From a bacterium (GTDB lineage Bacteria > Ratteibacteria > UBA8468 > B48-G9 > DTJG01): a DNA stretch of 51,965 nt. The position numbers and the translations under genes are program-made. The notes below the pieces were generated by a model that was not told where the DNA came from, did no database searches, and saw only the letters and a list, made by a program, of their open reading frames with translations. The stretch is taken from contig JAKPDB010000005.1 in assembly GCA_029552985.1 (NCBI GenBank), forward strand, positions 1-51,965, written 5' to 3'. Each line of letters starts with the position of its first letter. Position 1 is the stretch's first letter. Shown piece after piece: positions 34,672 through 43,489 of this stretch.

Positions 34672-36065
34672 GGATAAATTTCCCATCCTTTATATATTAC
34701 CAGTGCTTCGAATATAGGTGCTGCTGTGTGCGAAAGATTGATTGCTACATGGTGTTCAAATCCATGCCTGCAGATATACATTAACAGTTCCTGAAGATTA
34801 TTAATCTTTGCGACTCCCACGCCTCCAAAGGTTTTCAAGGGGTCTTTTGTAATTGTTCCTTCGCACACATAACCTGTAATTTCTCCATTGCAATCGTCTG
34901 TTGACAATCTTAAAAATGATACAGGTCCTGGTTTTATTTTTCCTTCAACTGCTCCAAAGGTTTTTTCCTTTCCCACTGTCTGTTCGAGAATTACATGATG
35001 TGTCATAACCGGTTTATCAAGAACATCGAGTGGAAAGTTACTGCAGTGGAATAGGACCGCCTTTTCAGGGTCCTTACCGTAATTATTATTCCAGTCAACG
35101 ATCGCGCTGGGCTTTCCTGACGCAAGTTGCAAAATGTACATTGATAATAATCCGGTAACATCAACCTCACATGCAGCAGGTATCATTTTGTGGCTGAAAT
35201 AACTCATCACCCCGCATGGAAATATACCGAAGTTTTCCTGTATGGATGTCCAGCACTGAAAGGCAAAGCCCTTAAGTTCTTTGGATTCTATCCAGTCAGT
35301 CACCGCTGTAATGAGTTTTGCCATTTTCAACACGGGTTCTTTTTTTTCTTTTACAGTGATGTAACTACCAAATTCTTCAAGAGTCCTCTTGACCCTGGGG
35401 TCATTATTGTCAAGTTTATTTATGTGGGCGAAAAGTTCTGAAAGGTCCATGACATCAACCGATATTCCGTTGTTTTCAAGAATTTTTTCACTGTATCTGA
35501 CTGTTTTGAATGGGTCGGGTCTGGTGCCTATTGCCCCAATTTTTAGATTTTTCAATGCCTTGACAATCCTGCAGGTTGCGAGAAATTCTTCAAGGTTATA
35601 TTGAAAATCTTCTTCTTCTGGAGAAACTGTGTGATTTGTAGTGAGAGAATACTTAATTCCATACTGCTTCAAATTGCTACAAACTGAAATTTTTCCGCAG
35701 AAGCTATCCCTTCTGTTTGCAGGGTCCATTTTCTCTGGTTCGTCTGGATAGGCGTGAATCAGAACAGGTACATCAAGGTCTGAAAGTCGTATTGTGTCTG
35801 CAACTGCCTGCTCATCTCCAAAATTTGGAAGCGTAACAATGATTCCACTGATTTTATCTGCATTGGTTTTGAATAATTGTGCACATTTTTTTGCGTCCTG
35901 CCATGTTTCAACCTTTCCATATCTTGTGTCGTTTTCAGAAAGCGCAATGACATCTACACCTGCCTTTTCGAGTACTTTTATCATTCTTTCTCTTCCTGCC
36001 TTGCATAATATTTCAGGAAAACATGACCTGTTTCCAACAATCAATCCAAGAACCTGTTTTTCCAT
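34662..36065 (-). CDS. L-fucose/L-arabinose isomerase-like protein
   Basis: This 467-residue protein follows AAAAGGGGG. It has the two-domain pattern of the fucose isomerase superfamily: an N-terminal domain with ISGIIVTLPNFGDEQAVAD, a second Rossmann-like domain at KIGAIGTRPDPFKTVRYSEK and a C-terminal metal/substrate domain with IDW, FQCWTSIQENFGIFPCGVMS, EVDVTGLLSMYILQLASGKP and HHVAINLSHTAAPIFEAL. Members interconvert aldoses and ketoses, with Mn(II). It is shorter than E. coli FucI (591 residues), so it belongs to the uncharacterised FucI-related group. It could supply ketose to the FGGY kinase at 31427. Confidence 0.8.
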   Translation of the reverse strand: MEKQVLGLIVGNRSCFPEILCKAGRERMIKVLEKAGVDVIALSENDTRYGKVETWQDAKKCAQLFKTNADKISGIIVTLPNFGDEQAVADTIRLSDLDVPVLIHAYPDEPEKMDPANRRDSFCGKISVCSNLKQYGIKYSLTTNHTVSPEEEDFQYNLEEFLATCRIVKALKNLKIGAIGTRPDPFKTVRYSEKILENNGISVDVMDLSELFAHINKLDNNDPRVKRTLEEFGSYITVKEKKEPVLKMAKLITAVTDWIESKELKGFAFQCWTSIQENFGIFPCGVMSYFSHKMIPAACEVDVTGLLSMYILQLASGKPSAIVDWNNNYGKDPEKAVLFHCSNFPLDVLDKPVMTHHVILEQTVGKEKTFGAVEGKIKPGPVSFLRLSTDDCNGEITGYVCEGTITKDPLKTFGGVGVAKINNLQELLMYICRHGFEHHVAINLSHTAAPIFEALVIYKGWEIYPHI

Positions 36066-36076
36066 GATGCCCCCTT

Positions 36077-37735
36077 TTATGAGAATTTGAACTGTGCTTT
36101 ATTCTGTTGCATGGCATTGAGAATTCTTCGTTTTAAATCCTCAACATGTATTGAGTTATTTTTTCTGTCTACAAGTACATTGATGCCAGAGCCAAAAATT
36201 TCAGAGGTGATAAGATAGTCGTTATTGCCTGCGCGTTTTGCAGTTCCTTCAATCGTTAACTGACCATTGGTTAAACTGATTACGCCGCTCAGTTTTCTGT
36301 AATAAAAATTGTTGCTGCCGAATTGCTTCCCAATACTTCCAGCAAAACTTGATGAACCCAAACTTGCAAGCGCTTTTACCGCACTGATATTGAGTTTCTG
36401 TGAAAAAGGCATCCCCGCAACATTATCAAATTTTGCCTGCATGGAAAAATTTTTTGTTCCTAGCTCAAGAAAACATACTACATTTACAAGGCCTGTGATT
36501 AGAATGTCAGGATTCAAACTGTGAATAAGTTTTTCAAGGTTAATTTTTTGAACCTGCGCTCTGGCATAGACCCTGAGAGAGGTATCCTGATTAGTAACGA
36601 AAACCATATCTCCTGAACCTTCGTAAAATGCGAAAGTGAAAGATCCACTGTATTTCCCATTCTCTTTTATGATTGATCCCATTATGCTATTGCAGTTGAT
36701 TTTGCCAATATCAATGTTTGAGGCAGAAACAGTGATTTTTTCTTCTTCCTGAGAACCTTCAATAATAAGGGACGAACAGGAGAAATTCTTATACTGTATC
36801 CTGCCTGGAATTGAAAAAATTCCTGCAAAGGATGGTAATTTGTCAGTCCTTTTCCATTTTCCTTCTCCGTTAATAGAAATATTGGAATTAGACGTGAACT
36901 TGATTTTTTCTCTCCATTTTTCTGGCAACTGTGAAACAATTTCTTCAAGATTTACTCCTTCGGATTCAATTTTAATACTAAAATCTTCAGGACTGATCAG
37001 TCCTTTTAACGAAATTTTTCCTCCTGATTCTGTAAAAATGTTTCCTGTTTCAACAAGACACCTTTTTTGAAGAAAATCGTATGTACCCTTTGCATGACCT
37101 GATAGAGGACGGCTATATTCTTGCATCAATAATTTGTTAAAGTCAACATCAAATGTAAGCATTTTTATGACGTCTTTATTGATTGTGATGGATAATTTTC
37201 CTGTCATTGTTCCTGCAAAAGGGAGGTTCTGAATACCAAGCATTGTTCTGAACTCATCTATCGCAAAATCTTTCACATTTCCTTCTATCTCGCAGACTTC
37301 TTTTCCCCATTGTACCAGTTTTCCAGCGACAAAAATTTTTCCAAATTTTTCAAGCCATATATTTCCATTTTTAATGTTGATAGTGCCTGTTTTGAAATTT
37401 CCCTGTATTTCGCCTGAAAAATTCACCTTCGATTTACCCTGCGGAAGATTAATACTTGCTGGTGCCTGGAAGGCAAGCAATTGTTGTGAACCAAGTAATA
37501 TGCTTTTCCATGGTACCTTCATTGATCCGGAAATTTTCAAAGATAAAATGGGTTTTTCAAGAATCTTCCAATAAAAATTAACAATTTTTGTGCCGGCCGG
37601 TGTGAGAAAAAAGAAAAGCTTTACTTTTCCATCAGACGCTGAATTTGCCCAGATTCCAGTAATCACCGGGATAAAAATCCATACGCAAACAAGTGTACAG
37701 AGGCATAATATGATAATTTTTTTTCGCTTTTTCAT
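36077..37735 (-). CDS. AsmA-like envelope protein
   Basis: This 552-residue protein has an N-terminal membrane anchor (about 6-28, IIILCLCTLVCVWIFIPVIT) and a long beta-rich periplasmic chain with repeated short alternating strands. The C-terminal ~140 residues (SALASLGSS-like region, LNISAVKALASLGSSSFAGS, YYRKLSGVISLTNGQLTIEG) match the AsmA/YhdP C-terminal type. AsmA-like proteins form bridges for phospholipid transport or help outer-membrane assembly, so this supports an outer membrane in this organism. It overlaps the abhydrolase gene by 4 bases (ATGA). Confidence 0.7.
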   Translation of the reverse strand: MKKRKKIIILCLCTLVCVWIFIPVITGIWANSASDGKVKLFFFLTPAGTKIVNFYWKILEKPILSLKISGSMKVPWKSILLGSQQLLAFQAPASINLPQGKSKVNFSGEIQGNFKTGTINIKNGNIWLEKFGKIFVAGKLVQWGKEVCEIEGNVKDFAIDEFRTMLGIQNLPFAGTMTGKLSITINKDVIKMLTFDVDFNKLLMQEYSRPLSGHAKGTYDFLQKRCLVETGNIFTESGGKISLKGLISPEDFSIKIESEGVNLEEIVSQLPEKWREKIKFTSNSNISINGEGKWKRTDKLPSFAGIFSIPGRIQYKNFSCSSLIIEGSQEEEKITVSASNIDIGKINCNSIMGSIIKENGKYSGSFTFAFYEGSGDMVFVTNQDTSLRVYARAQVQKINLEKLIHSLNPDILITGLVNVVCFLELGTKNFSMQAKFDNVAGMPFSQKLNISAVKALASLGSSSFAGSIGKQFGSNNFYYRKLSGVISLTNGQLTIEGTAKRAGNNDYLITSEIFGSGINVLVDRKNNSIHVEDLKRRILNAMQQNKAQFKFS

Positions 37736-38784
37736 CTCTTCAAATAAGTATCAAAAAACTCAAAGGCCCTGCCTGCAGCAAAACTGTGTTCGCCAGGAAA
37801 TACTTCAATCCAGAGATTTTCTTCTTTTCCTGCAAGTTGATATGCCCTTTTTACTTTTTCATGTGCCTGCATAGCAGAGTGAAGCCAGAAGCAGGTGTCA
37901 CTGGCTCCTGATTCAATCAGTAGCGGTCGTGGCGCAATGGCGCCAATGACATCACCGACATCAGCATATTGATAAAGTCCAGGAACAAGTTGACTACCAC
38001 AGAAATTCGGTCGATTGATTGCGTAATGTTCTGTTGTTGTGGCATAACAGATGATATCCGCAGCTTTCACTCTGTCGTCAAGAAGCGTGATGTATGTGGT
38101 CATTGTGCCACCCTGGGAAAGACCCATGCACCCAATTCTATCAGGGTCGACATTTTTTCTTGTTAAAAGAAAATCAATCGCTCTCATTCCGTCAAAAATG
38201 TTGCCTCCAAGAAGTGTTCTTCCAAGTATCAGATGTTGAATGAAATACACATTGCATTTATCTCTGCCTGGAAATACATTGTTATCATATCCACATCGTT
38301 CACCGAATCCTCTCCAGTCAGGAACGATTGTGATATAACCGCGTCTTGCCATAATTTCGCCATAGTTGTAATTAAACGAATAAATATTGCTCTGTCGTTC
38401 AGATTGTTTGAAGTGAACGCCAGCAACAGGGTCCTTACCATATGGACCGTGTCCGTGGCAGCACAGAATTGCTGGAAGTTTTTTTTCATCAATTTTTGGT
38501 GTCAAAAGGTAAAGTGGCATCCAGCAGTCCTGTTCGGTCTGAATTATATATTTCTCACGTATAAATGCATCCAGTTGTTCCCTGCTGCACAACTGAGGTT
38601 TAAGTGGAGCTGGCTTGGGGAATTCTCCCAGCAGTTCTTTAATTTTTGCCTTTAATGTATCTCTCCACTGATGAAAAAATTTTCTGTCTTTAATTGTTTC
38701 AATAGCCATTGATGGCTTTGTTCGCTTATACAGTTTATAAATAAAATTGTCAATGATCTGAGGCGCATCATTATAGTTTGGCAT
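37732..38784 (-). CDS. Alpha/beta-hydrolase (acetyl-xylan-esterase/dienelactone-hydrolase type)
   Basis: The start at 38784 has AAAAAGGAGTATGCT in front; the longer frame lacks a site. The 350-residue product shows LPAILCCHGHGPYGKD (oxyanion-hole strand), YITIVPDWRGFGER, the nucleophile elbow CMGLSQGGTMTTY (Ser), the acid in LLIESGASDTCFW and the catalytic His in FPGEHSFAAG. The layout fits CE7-like or abhydrolase_7 carbohydrate esterases. No signal peptide is present. It stands between a response regulator and an AsmA gene, so its substrate cannot be read from context; a glycan acetyl ester is likely. Confidence 0.8.
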   Translation of the reverse strand: MPNYNDAPQIIDNFIYKLYKRTKPSMAIETIKDRKFFHQWRDTLKAKIKELLGEFPKPAPLKPQLCSREQLDAFIREKYIIQTEQDCWMPLYLLTPKIDEKKLPAILCCHGHGPYGKDPVAGVHFKQSERQSNIYSFNYNYGEIMARRGYITIVPDWRGFGERCGYDNNVFPGRDKCNVYFIQHLILGRTLLGGNIFDGMRAIDFLLTRKNVDPDRIGCMGLSQGGTMTTYITLLDDRVKAADIICYATTTEHYAINRPNFCGSQLVPGLYQYADVGDVIGAIAPRPLLIESGASDTCFWLHSAMQAHEKVKRAYQLAGKEENLWIEVFPGEHSFAAGRAFEFFDTYLKR

Positions 38785-38803
38785 AGCATACTCCTTTTTG
38801 TTT

Positions 38804-39199
38804 TTAAATCGTTTCAAGAAGTTCTACAACTTTTTTTATGCTTCCTGGAATTTTGTGAACATAATAAGTATTGGGTACATCAAGAATATTACGATTGAAC
38901 TGTTTTTCAGTAAGCGCAGAATAATAGATGATTTTTGTTCCGGCGTATTCCTGATATTTTCTTAAATACTCCCCGATATTACCACCATAACCAAGATTCA
39001 TTAGGTCGACAACCGCTGCGTCGATGCGTGGTTTATTTCTCTCAATTCCGTTCATTGCTGATGCTGCATCCCTGTATTCAAGCACTTCAAAACCTTTTCT
39101 TTTGCACTCTATCACGAGTATTTTTCTAATCGTGTCATCATCTTCAATAATCATTATTGTTTTTGTTTCGGCAGGACTTTGTTTTGTTTCGTTTTCCAT
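38804..39199 (-). CDS. Single-domain response regulator (CheY-like)
   Basis: This 131-residue protein is a receiver domain only: the acidic pocket in IMIIEDDDTIRK, phospho-acceptor Asp in AAVVDLMNLG, the switch Ser/Thr in IIYYSALTEK and the conserved Lys in YVHKIPGS. There is no DNA-binding or enzymatic output domain. It would be phosphorylated by a histidine kinase encoded elsewhere and act through protein contact. AAAGGGAAAAAT precedes the ATG. It is first in a four-gene unit behind the best promoter in the window. Confidence 0.85.
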   Translation of the reverse strand: MENETKQSPAETKTIMIIEDDDTIRKILVIECKRKGFEVLEYRDAASAMNGIERNKPRIDAAVVDLMNLGYGGNIGEYLRKYQEYAGTKIIYYSALTEKQFNRNILDVPNTYYVHKIPGSIKKVVELLETI

Positions 39200-39239
39200 A
39201 TTTTTCCCTTTTTGCTCACAAAAATTATCCGCATTTTGT

Positions 39240-39269
39240 ATTATAAGCCCTGTATCGCAGATATGTCAA
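39240..39269 (-). promoter_or_regulatory. Perfect-consensus promoter for the response-regulator operon
   Basis: Minus strand TTGACA (39269-39264) and TATAAT (39245-39240) with an 18-base spacer. Predicted start near 39233; the 34-base leader contains AAAGGGAAA before the ATG at 39199. No operator repeat is obvious within it. Confidence 0.75.
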
Positions 39270-39321
39270 AAAAATAAGGACCCGGCTGTGCATTTTGGAG
39301 GTAAATGCTACTGCCGGGCCC
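39269..39321 (-). terminator. Strong hairpin plus T-run on the minus strand
   Basis: GGACCCGGC (39278-39286) and GCCGGGCCC (39313-39321) pair with one A-C mismatch, and inside them GCATTT/AAATGC pair again. On the minus strand the hairpin is followed by TTATTTTTTT running into the -35 of the promoter above, which has the form of an intrinsic terminator. It would stop minus-strand transcripts just before the response-regulator promoter. On the plus strand no T-run follows. Confidence 0.55.
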
Positions 39322-39333
39322 TGTCAAAGGAGG

Positions 39334-39376
39334 AACCATTTCATTTATATAATAGACGGATAAGATTGAAATGGTT
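39334..39376. other. Second inverted repeat in the same gap
   Basis: AACCATTTC (39334-39342) and GAAATGGTT (39368-39376) form a perfect 9-base stem with a 25-base AT-rich loop. Together with the hairpin at 39278-39321 it makes the 225-base gap 39200-39424 unusually structured. No known riboswitch class is recognised. Confidence 0.5.
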
Positions 39377-39424
39377 TATTCAGTTTTCTAAAAAAAGAAA
39401 AAGATGTAAAATGTTTTTAGAACC

Positions 39425-40417
39425 ATGGATGAAAAAACTTTTTCGTTCAAAAGAATTGATATCCCGGTAGAAAGACCTGTAATAGATAAACTGCTGGAAT
39501 TCTGGAGAGGGATTTTTGGCAATGAACATGTTTTGAATCAGAATCTATATTCCATCCTTTCAGGTAAAGAGAGAAACCATAACAGGGATTTTTTATTTAT
39601 TGCCCAGCACAAAACCAGTATCATCTCAACAGTGCATCTGACAATCAGCGAATTTGATAAACGAATTGGTGGTATTGGTGAAGTTGCAACATTGAAGCAA
39701 TATAGAGGTAAGGGAATTGCAAAAGCGCTTTGTTCGATAGCAATTAAAACATTTGAGGATAATGGCGGAAAATGGCTATTTCTTGGAACCTCAAATCCAG
39801 TAGCAGCAAGATTGTATTATTCTCTTGGCTGGCATTACATTATGGGAACAAAAATTATGCTCAGAAATTCCAGTGGCAAAAGTCCTGAAGTATTCCTTAG
39901 ACAATATTTTTCTGCCGTAAAAAATAATAAAATTCGTATATTACAGGGTGATTCTCGTTTCAGGCTTCAAATCATTCCTCTTGTCATTATTCCTTATGAC
40001 GAACCGGTTCTTGACTTAAATGCAGGACTATTTTCCACAAGATGGTATGTACAACGGTCCTGCATGGGTCTTTACCCGCATTATGAGAAATTAGAAGAAC
40101 ATGGAGCATGGTTTGTTGCAATAAGTGGAAAATTTCTGGCAGGTATCGTGAGTATTGTGTTTCACGATAAATCCGTTGCTCAGATTGATGGATTCTGTAT
40201 CCCAGGAATTGACAAAAAGGTTATGCTGAATTTGTATGAAACAGCAATTGATTATGCAAAGAAAAGCAATGCTTCAGAGATTCATATGGTCGCGGATGCT
40301 CTTGATGAGAAAAAGAAACAGTTGCTATTGAAAATCGGCTGTATCCCCACCAATGAGAGAGTAAAATTTGAGTCAAAAGATGGGATTCTTGATATGATCG
40401 TTTACAGATACTGTTAA
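39425..40417 (+). CDS. GNAT-family N-acetyltransferase
   Basis: This 330-residue protein has a GNAT core in the first half: HLTISEFDKRIGGIGEVATL, QYRGKGIAKALCSIAIKTF (the acetyl-CoA loop R-x-x-G-x-G/A) and GTSNPVAARLYYSLGWHY (motif B). The second half is less conserved and may be a second, degenerate GNAT domain (FLAGIVSIVFHDKSVAQIDG and the helix MLNLYETAIDYAKKSNASEI). The substrate is unknown. No ribosome site precedes the ATG, and a TAAAAT hexamer ends 12 bases before it. The gene is followed after 12 bases by a purine permease. Confidence 0.75.
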   Translation: MDEKTFSFKRIDIPVERPVIDKLLEFWRGIFGNEHVLNQNLYSILSGKERNHNRDFLFIAQHKTSIISTVHLTISEFDKRIGGIGEVATLKQYRGKGIAKALCSIAIKTFEDNGGKWLFLGTSNPVAARLYYSLGWHYIMGTKIMLRNSSGKSPEVFLRQYFSAVKNNKIRILQGDSRFRLQIIPLVIIPYDEPVLDLNAGLFSTRWYVQRSCMGLYPHYEKLEEHGAWFVAISGKFLAGIVSIVFHDKSVAQIDGFCIPGIDKKVMLNLYETAIDYAKKSNASEIHMVADALDEKKKQLLLKIGCIPTNERVKFESKDGILDMIVYRYC

Positions 40418-40429
40418 CAGAGGAAAACT

Positions 40430-41728
40430 ATGCTGAAGAAAATTGAGAAATACTTTAAGTTTTCTGAAAGAAATACAAACTGGATTACTGAAATTCGAGC
40501 CGGCTTTACTACATATCTAACAATGGCATATATTCTTTTTGTCAATCCTGTCATTTTAAAGGACGCAGGAGTACCGTTTAATGCCTGTGTTGTTGGTACT
40601 GCGTTATCTGCTGGATTGACTTCAATTCTTATGGGACTTGTTGCCAATTTTCCGCTGGCTCTTGCTGCAGGAATGGGACTAAACAGTGTTCTGACATACA
40701 GTATCGTTATAGGACAGGGTGTTTCGTGGCAGGTGGGGATGGGTTTAATCTTTCTTGATGGGTTAATTGTGTTAATTCTGGTGCTTGTGGGACTGCGCGA
40801 GGCAGTAATGAAAGCAATTCCTGTTCCATTGAGACACGCGATCGCAGTTGGTATTGGAATGTTTCTTGCTTATATTGGATTGTTACATGCTGGTATTGTA
40901 ATAATAGACAAAAACACACTGTTGCCATCACCTGGCAATTTTTCTGATATCTCAACCATCATTTCGTCCTGTGGAGTTTTTATCACTGCTGTTTTTGTTG
41001 TATTAAAAATCAAGGGCGCAATCATTAATGGTATCTTGATTACAGCGTTTCTTTCATTTCTTGCCGGACTTTCTAAATTGCCAGAGACAATTAATATGCC
41101 AGATTTTTCCAGCGCTGGAGCACTTGATATCATGGGTGCCTTGAAACTCTCACTTATTCCTTCCCTTTTTGCATTTATTATTGTTGACTTTTTTGATACG
41201 CTCGGCACTGTGACTGCCATTGGATATCAGGCCAATCTTGTTGATTCGCAGGGTCGTATTGAGAAACTCAAGGCAATTCTCGGAATTGATGCTATCGGTG
41301 CAATGCTTGGTGGTTTTTTTGGCGCAAGTTCAAACACTTCGTACATTGAATCAGCAGCAGGCATTATGGAAGGTGGTAGAACAGGTGTGACTGCGATTGT
41401 TGTGGGATTACTATTTCTTTTGAGTATCATTATTGCGCCGGTCGCCTGCCTGATTGCATCGCAGGCAACTGCTCCTGCGCTTGTCATCATTGGATTTTTA
41501 ATGATGCAGGCAATTACGTACATTGATTTTGAACAACTTGACACAGCAATTCCTGCTTTCGTCATTATTCTCACAATGCCTTTTACTTATTCTATTTCCC
41601 ACGGTATCGGGTATGGGTTTATTGTTTATACGATTTTGAAAATGGCAAAAGGGCAGTTTAAAGATGTACATCCCTTAATGTACATAATTTCTTTAATCTT
41701 TGCCGTGTATTTTCTGGTAGGCAAATGA
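40430..41728 (+). CDS. NCS2-family purine permease (AzgA/PbuG type)
   Basis: This 432-residue protein matches AzgA/PbuG-type permeases over the full length: TEIRAGFTTYLTMAYILFVN at the start, ALAAGMGLNSVLTYSIV, the charged segment in FIIVDFFDTLGTVTAIGYQA and GGFFGASSNTSYIESAAG. It has about 12-14 membrane segments and would import adenine, guanine or hypoxanthine with protons. The start follows CAGAGGAAAAC. It is 15 bases before the DUF2339 gene, but no functional link to it is evident. Confidence 0.9.
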   Translation: MLKKIEKYFKFSERNTNWITEIRAGFTTYLTMAYILFVNPVILKDAGVPFNACVVGTALSAGLTSILMGLVANFPLALAAGMGLNSVLTYSIVIGQGVSWQVGMGLIFLDGLIVLILVLVGLREAVMKAIPVPLRHAIAVGIGMFLAYIGLLHAGIVIIDKNTLLPSPGNFSDISTIISSCGVFITAVFVVLKIKGAIINGILITAFLSFLAGLSKLPETINMPDFSSAGALDIMGALKLSLIPSLFAFIIVDFFDTLGTVTAIGYQANLVDSQGRIEKLKAILGIDAIGAMLGGFFGASSNTSYIESAAGIMEGGRTGVTAIVVGLLFLLSIIIAPVACLIASQATAPALVIIGFLMMQAITYIDFEQLDTAIPAFVIILTMPFTYSISHGIGYGFIVYTILKMAKGQFKDVHPLMYIISLIFAVYFLVGK

Positions 41729-41743
41729 TGAAAAGGAGTCACA

Positions 41744-43489
41744 ATGGAAGAAATATCCCTTGGAGCACTCATAATCGGATACATATTTATTCTGCCATTG
41801 GTTCTTATTATCAATGTGATCAGACTTCATAGAAGAATTGATAATATTGAAAGATATATCGGAAAAAAACCTTTAATTTCCTCTGTTGAAAAAGAAAAAT
41901 CTACAGAAACTCCGATGGGAAAAGAATCCCTGCCTGAAAAGAAAAAAGTCCGTGTTAACTGGGAACTTGAAATTGGAAGGAAGTATTACTACTGGATTGG
42001 AATATTCATATTTCTTATTGGTTTTGGACTGTTTCTAAAATATGCATTTGAAAATAAGTGGTTTAATGAAACAGTTCGTATTATCATTGGTTTAGTTTCA
42101 GGGTTAATTCTAGTTTTTCTTGGCAATAAGTTTTCCAGGTACAGAGAATTTTCTCTTGGTCTTGTTGGAACAGGCATTGTGATTTTGTATCTTTCCATAT
42201 TTGTTGCAAACAATTTTTACCATCTTATTCCCTATCCAGTGGCATTCGGTAACATGCTTGTTGTGACAGTGCTTGGAGTGATGTTAACGCTCAGATTTGA
42301 CAGTATGTTTTTGGGTATACTGGTTTTTATTGGTGGATTTTTTACTCCATTGATTCTGAAAGGGCCAGAGATTCCATTGTTACAGGCGTTTCTGGGTCTG
42401 AGCGTGTATCTTACGCTGCTTGATGCAGGAATATTTGCAATCAATGCTTTCAAGCCATGGCGAGTTTTGCTTTTCTTATCGTTTTTCTTTACATACTATA
42501 TGTGCGGACTCTGGATCGATAAATTTTACCAGCACATTGTTTTCTGGCCTGTTGTTGGCGTACTATCATTTTTCTTTTTCATTTACCTATTTTTCCCTTT
42601 TTCACCACTTAACAAAAAACATGCTATAAGAGAAATCGATCTTTCACTGGTATTTCTCAATAGCAGTGTTTTTGCGGGTTTTATTCTCAATCTCACTGGT
42701 ATTTCATTTCCTGATTTTAAAGGGTTTGCAGCACTTGTGCTTATGTTTATTCATACACTTGCCGGAGGGATTCTTAAAAAAATAAAATATAAAGACCAGG
42801 TATTGATTCTTCTTGTGCTGGGACTTGCCCTTGTTTTTCTGACACTGTGTTTCCCTTTATATCTTACGCATACGTATATTACGATAGCATGGGTGTGTGA
42901 GGGACTGATTTTGTTTTGGCTTGGTCTGAGAATTCCTTCGTTTTTCATGCGGATTTTTGGGTATCTTCTTTTTGTTGCATCAATCTGCAGATTTTTTGCG
43001 CTTGATACCACGTACAGATTAATAGATATTCCTGTTTTCAATGAGAGGTTTTTTACTGCTTTAGGTATTGTCTGTTGCCTATTTCTTGCCAGTGGCTTAT
43101 CTTTGAAGAGAAAAGAGATACTGAAAGAAGAGGAAAAATTTTTACCTGTGCTTATATCTGGGGTCTCTCATATTATCCTTTTTGTTTCATTAAGCTTTGA
43201 GTTTCATGATGCAATGATAAAAAATAATTTGTTGAGAACTTTCAGCCGCACCGGACTCAGCATGTTCTGGGGATTGTACGGCGCAATTTTGCTTTCCATA
43301 GGTATGATATATAAAATAAAAATGGTTCGTTATTTTGCTCTGTGTTATCTTGGTCTGGCTATACTAAAGGTTCTGATTTTTGATTTATTTTTTGCAAGTA
43401 AGTTATATAGAATTATTGTTTCACTGTGCACAGGCATCATTCTTTTTATTGTGGGATATGTATATCATAGAAAAAAGGAGATATCATGA
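41744..43489 (+). CDS. DUF2339 polytopic membrane protein
   Basis: This 581-residue protein starts behind AAAAGGAGTCACA. After one N-terminal membrane segment and a coiled stretch (IRLHRRIDNIERYIGKK) it has WELEIGRKYYYWIGIFIFLI, the family's start of a long series of some 15 or more membrane segments. LGLVGTGIVILYLSIFVA, GGFFTPLIL and SGLILVFLGNKF are typical DUF2339 segments. No catalytic motif is known in the family. It is coupled by ATGA overlap to the DUF3999 gene, a pairing known from other bacteria, which supports a joint envelope role. Confidence 0.75.
   Translation: MEEISLGALIIGYIFILPLVLIINVIRLHRRIDNIERYIGKKPLISSVEKEKSTETPMGKESLPEKKKVRVNWELEIGRKYYYWIGIFIFLIGFGLFLKYAFENKWFNETVRIIIGLVSGLILVFLGNKFSRYREFSLGLVGTGIVILYLSIFVANNFYHLIPYPVAFGNMLVVTVLGVMLTLRFDSMFLGILVFIGGFFTPLILKGPEIPLLQAFLGLSVYLTLLDAGIFAINAFKPWRVLLFLSFFFTYYMCGLWIDKFYQHIVFWPVVGVLSFFFFIYLFFPFSPLNKKHAIREIDLSLVFLNSSVFAGFILNLTGISFPDFKGFAALVLMFIHTLAGGILKKIKYKDQVLILLVLGLALVFLTLCFPLYLTHTYITIAWVCEGLILFWLGLRIPSFFMRIFGYLLFVASICRFFALDTTYRLIDIPVFNERFFTALGIVCCLFLASGLSLKRKEILKEEEKFLPVLISGVSHIILFVSLSFEFHDAMIKNNLLRTFSRTGLSMFWGLYGAILLSIGMIYKIKMVRYFALCYLGLAILKVLIFDLFFASKLYRIIVSLCTGIILFIVGYVYHRKKEIS

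Noticed and set aside
39278-39376. Riboswitch such as c-di-GMP, ZTP or guanidine
   Set aside because: The conserved loops of those classes are not present and the gene downstream on the plus strand has no ribosome site to control, so the structure is reported only as hairpins.
39023-39470. A 148-codon forward frame across the response regulator and the gap
   Set aside because: It is antisense to a clear receiver domain, has a Phe/Ser-rich composition typical of shadow frames, and crosses the perfect promoter and hairpin.
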